This document shows positions 61,279-64,000 of a stretch of DNA of 64,000 nucleotides, one piece after another. The stretch is from the NCBI RefSeq assembly GCF_039541915.1, contig NZ_BAABHD010000003.1, positions 1 to 64,000 of the forward strand. The letters are read 5' to 3'. The notes beneath the pieces were generated by a model, which saw only the letters and a list, made by a program, of their open reading frames with translations, had not been told where the DNA came from and did not search any database. How positions within the stretch are numbered: the stretch's first letter is position 1; every line of letters begins with the position of its first letter. This stretch comes from Nibrella saemangeumensis. Its GTDB lineage: Bacteria; Bacteroidota; Bacteroidia; Cytophagales; Spirosomataceae. The translations under genes and the position numbers were made by a program.

Positions 61279-63042
61279 ATGAAATACTTTCTACTCCTGG
61301 CACTGCTCAGCAGCACCATCACCACCTTCAGCCAATCAACCGCTAACATCGATTCCACTCAGGTTACCCTACCCAAACAACCGGTGGTTATCGTGGGCGG
61401 CAACCTGATAGACGTGGAAACCGGTAAAGTGCGGGAAAACATGACCCTGCTGGTGGAGGGTGAAACCATCCGGAAGATTGGGAAGAATCTCAGGGTGCCT
61501 GAAGGGGCCACCGTCATCGACGCCAAAGGCAAATGGTTGTTACCTGGCCTGATTGATAGCCATATTCACCTTTTTCAGTCCGGCAGCATCTACACCCGCC
61601 CCGATGCTATGAACCTGACCAAATACCGGCCCTACGAAACCGAACGCCAGTGGCTCCGCGACAACATGGGCGATCTGCTGCGCCGGTACCTGGCCTGCGG
61701 GATTACTACGGTCATTGACATTGGCGGACCGCTCTACCAGTTTCCGTACCGCGACCGCTTCAACCAGCGCTATACCAGTCCGCAGATCCTAATGACCGGG
61801 CCGCTGGTATCCACCTACCAGCCCGAAGCATTTAAGGTAGATGACTCCCCCATCATTAAAGCCAGCACACCCGAAGAAGCCCGCGAACTGGTACGCCGGC
61901 AATTGCCGTATAAACCTGATTTCATCAAGGTCTGGTTTATTATTCGGGGCATGGGTAAAACCGGCGAGGAGATGATTCCGGTGGTGCAGGCCGCGATTGA
62001 TGAAACGCATAAACATGGCCTCAAGCTGGCTATTCACACGCAGGAGTTGCTAGCAGCCAAGCTGGGCGTAAAGTACGGTGCCGATTTCCTGGTCCATAGT
62101 CCCGAAGATGGCGTTGTCGATGACGAACTGCTCGACCTGATGCGTAAAAACAAGGTGAGTTACTGCCCTACCATCATTGTCAGCCGGGGCATGTCCGGCT
62201 TTTTTGCCGATAATCGTCAGCTAACGGCTTACGAGTTCAGCAAAGCCAATCCGTATGTACTGGGAACGCTATTTGACATGAAGCACCTGCCGGAGCCCGC
62301 CATTCGTCAACGATACAGCAGCACCTTCATCAGCCCCGCATACAAGGCGCGTGCTGCCCGGATTGACTCCATCAAGCGGGTTAATCTGAAAAAAGTGTGG
62401 AACGCGGGCATCAATGTAGCTGCCGGTACCGATGCGGGCAACCCCGGCACCTTTCACGGCACTTCATACATCGACGAACTGAAAGCAATGCAGAAGGCTG
62501 GACTCTCCAATGCCGACCTGCTGAAATCAGCAACCATCAACGGAGCAAAGATCTTTGGAAAGGAAGGCCAGATGGGGAGCCTGGCAGAAGGTAAGATGGC
62601 TACCATTCTCGTGCTACAACAGAACCCGCTGGACAACATAGAAGCTATCACCCAAATCGAAACCATTGTCAACCGCGGATACGTCACGACACCTGAGAAG
62701 CTTCTCCCCTCCTCTCCTGAAGACCTCGCGCAGCGGCAGCTAAACGCCTATAACGCCCGCAACATCGACGCGTTTCTAGAACCCTACGCCGAGGATGTCG
62801 AAATTTATGACTTCCCCGATCAGCTGCGATACAAAGGCAAAGACACCATGCGGAAGCAGTACGGCAGCATGTTCGAACGCACCAAAGCGCTGCACTGCGA
62901 ACTTGTTAACCGCATTGCCGTCGGCAACACCGTGATTGACCATGAACGCGTAACCTTCGGCTCCACTCGTGCGCCGGTACAGGCAGTAGCGATCTACAAG
63001 ATTGAAAATGGGAAAATCAAAAAAGTATATTTTACCCGCTGA
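61279..63042 (+). CDS. Secreted amidohydrolase fused to a SnoaL-like domain
   Basis: 587 residues from MKYFLLLALLSSTITTFSQ, a signal peptide. The amidohydrolase domain (about 30-475) has the HxH metal site DSHIHLF (about 94-96), DFIKVW (Lys near 217), AIHTQE (His near 253), FLVHSPEDG (His near 272) and AGTDAGNPGTF (Asp near 384), so the binuclear site is complete. A C-terminal SnoaL/NTF2-like domain (about 480-587: QRQLNAYNARNIDAFLEPYA and KGKDTMRKQYGSMFERTKAL) is fused to it, an uncommon pairing. The start was moved to 61279, where the signal peptide begins. Substrate unknown; periplasmic location expected. Confidence 0.88.
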   Translation: MKYFLLLALLSSTITTFSQSTANIDSTQVTLPKQPVVIVGGNLIDVETGKVRENMTLLVEGETIRKIGKNLRVPEGATVIDAKGKWLLPGLIDSHIHLFQSGSIYTRPDAMNLTKYRPYETERQWLRDNMGDLLRRYLACGITTVIDIGGPLYQFPYRDRFNQRYTSPQILMTGPLVSTYQPEAFKVDDSPIIKASTPEEARELVRRQLPYKPDFIKVWFIIRGMGKTGEEMIPVVQAAIDETHKHGLKLAIHTQELLAAKLGVKYGADFLVHSPEDGVVDDELLDLMRKNKVSYCPTIIVSRGMSGFFADNRQLTAYEFSKANPYVLGTLFDMKHLPEPAIRQRYSSTFISPAYKARAARIDSIKRVNLKKVWNAGINVAAGTDAGNPGTFHGTSYIDELKAMQKAGLSNADLLKSATINGAKIFGKEGQMGSLAEGKMATILVLQQNPLDNIEAITQIETIVNRGYVTTPEKLLPSSPEDLAQRQLNAYNARNIDAFLEPYAEDVEIYDFPDQLRYKGKDTMRKQYGSMFERTKALHCELVNRIAVGNTVIDHERVTFGSTRAPVQAVAIYKIENGKIKKVYFTR

Positions 63043-63120
63043 ACCGCGGAGCTGATGGCAACAGCTGAATCCGGGCCAGTAATCAGCTTGAAGCCAAAGC
63101 CTTTTGTTCTGCTTTTTGGT

Positions 63121-63128
63121 TATATTTG
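63121..63128 (+). promoter_or_regulatory. -7 box of Uma2 copy 4
   Basis: TATATTTG is a full match to TAnnTTTG, in the GGTTATATTTG context, 14 bp before the ATG at 63143; compare the Uma2 promoters at 12360 and 47393. Confidence 0.5.
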
Positions 63129-63142
63129 AAAAAACTCGTGTG

Positions 63143-63622
63143 ATGGAAGCAGTCGTTGAACACTTATCGGATTACGAACGCGGGCGCGGAAAACCCATGC
63201 CCACCCTAAATCATGCCTTTGTTCAGGCTAACATCCTGGCTGAACTGAGAACGCGTTATAGGAAGAGTTATACTTGTTTGTCAGAACTTAATCTGACTAT
63301 GCCTGAACGGCCCGATGCTGTGCCCGACATTGCGGTATACCCAAAACTACAAATCGACTTCCTGCATGATGTTACATCCATGACCGAGATGCCGCTGATA
63401 GTCGTCGAAATTGTATCTCCCTCGCAGTCGAACGATGAGATTCTTGCCAAGTTTGAACGCTACTTCAAAGCTGGCGTTAAGTCGTGCTGGTTAGTTTTGC
63501 CCAGTTTTCAGGCTATCTCAGTCTACTCAGCCATTGGCAAATATCAGTTCTTTACAGAAGATTCGACCCTCTTCGACTCGGTTACAGGCATCGAAATACC
63601 GTTGAATACCGTATTCGAGTAA
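63143..63622 (+). CDS. Uma2/DUF820-family PD-(D/E)XK protein (copy 4)
   Basis: 159 residues from MEAVVEHLSDYERGRGKPMP. Motifs are LNHAFVQANILAELRTRY, AVPDIAVYPK, PLIVVEIVSPSQSNDEI and CWLVLPSF. It is more distant from copies 1 and 2 than they are from each other, but clearly the same family. ATG 63143 is preferred; the upstream ATG at 63104 overlaps the promoter box. It faces the partial permease 13 tail-to-tail, with stop codons nearly touching (63622 and 63623). Confidence 0.8.
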   Translation: MEAVVEHLSDYERGRGKPMPTLNHAFVQANILAELRTRYRKSYTCLSELNLTMPERPDAVPDIAVYPKLQIDFLHDVTSMTEMPLIVVEIVSPSQSNDEILAKFERYFKAGVKSCWLVLPSFQAISVYSAIGKYQFFTEDSTLFDSVTGIEIPLNTVFE

Positions 63623-64000
63623 CTACTCGGCCCGCAGACTCTTCACCGGGTTCATCAGAGCGGCTTTGATACTCTGGAAGGAAACCGTTAATAGGGCAAT
63701 GACTATCGCCATAACCCCCGCCAGCGCAAATACCCACCACTCCAGACTAATCTTATAGGCAAAGTCCTGCAGCCAGCGGTTCATGACGTACCAGGCAATG
63801 GGCGAAGCGAGCAGAATAGCCACCAGAACAGGCTTGAGAAAATCCCGGCTGAGCATGGAAACAATACCCGCCACACTGGCGCCTAACACCTTCCGCACGC
63901 CTATTTCTTTGGTGCGCTGCTCAGCCGTAAACGTTGCTAAGCCGAACAGTCCCAGGCAGGCAACAAAGATGGTCAGCCCAGCAAAAATGCCGAGGATACT
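63623..64000 (-). CDS. MacB/FtsX-type ABC permease, 3' part only (permease 13)
   Basis: Only the last 125 or so residues are in the window; the frame stays open through base 64000. The sequence has a TM segment (ILGIFAGLTIFVACLGLFGL), the coupling loop RTKEIGVRKVLGA and the tail NPVKSLRAE, as in the other permeases. It shows that the array continues past the right edge. Convergent with Uma2 copy 4. Confidence 0.9.
   Translation of the reverse strand, partial: SILGIFAGLTIFVACLGLFGLATFTAEQRTKEIGVRKVLGASVAGIVSMLSRDFLKPVLVAILLASPIAWYVMNRWLQDFAYKISLEWWVFALAGVMAIVIALLTVSFQSIKAALMNPVKSLRAE

Noticed and set aside
63104..63142. N-terminal extension of Uma2 copy 4
   Set aside because: It covers the -7 box TATATTTG and adds residues absent from the family; the ATG at 63143 fits.

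Overview
The window looks like chromosome from a Bacteroidota species, most likely a Cytophagales member close to Spirosoma or Larkinella. The evidence is a protein with a type IX secretion C-terminal domain, a hybrid two-component (HTCS) regulator, promoters with the Bacteroidota -7 box TAnnTTTG, a DUF4097 protein, and many roughly 800-residue MacB/FtsX-type ABC permeases, two of them carrying a PadR-linked prefix domain. The assignment is from gene content only.

Layout. 1-4.6 kb: a type I restriction-modification island with a 5'-truncated DUF1016/YhcG-like nuclease, hsdS, a REP-associated IS200-like transposase between REP palindromes, and hsdM; no hsdR is present. 4.7-14.8 kb: two PadR-permease units flanking a small secreted protein, then a Uma2-like nuclease divergent from a third permease. 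14.8-28.1 kb: mostly housekeeping or metabolic genes (SGNH hydrolase, folA, fmt, greA, HIT protein, gpsA, alpha-L-fucosidase), an HlyD-TolC pair, a class IV aminotransferase, the only ABC ATPase in the window with a small exported partner, a DUF4097 protein and a small exported protein. 28.2-37.4 kb: three tandem permeases behind a PAS histidine kinase. 37.6-44.8 kb: an HTCS regulator and a beta-helix/T9SS protein. 45-64 kb: seven more permeases (the last cut by the window end) with three Uma2-like genes, a small unknown gene and an amidohydrolase-SnoaL fusion.

There are thirteen MacB/FtsX-type permeases and one ATPase. Five transcription units (both PadR-permease operons, the ATPase operon, the permease trio and one single permease) share an upstream arrangement: two 16-bp TGTCC-N6-GGACA-like sites 21-22 bp apart, then 40-65 bp downstream a TGGYAnA-N4-TTG element with the sigma-54 -24/-12 spacing. 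I infer that an enhancer-binding protein, not in the window, co-regulates the ATPase and several permeases that lack an ATPase of their own. A second notable layout is four 21-bp-phased direct repeats between the HTCS gene and the beta-helix gene, a likely binding array for the AraC domain of that HTCS protein.

Limits: no homology searches or folding programs were run. Domain calls rest on recognised motifs, residue positions are approximate, and promoter and operator calls are by eye.
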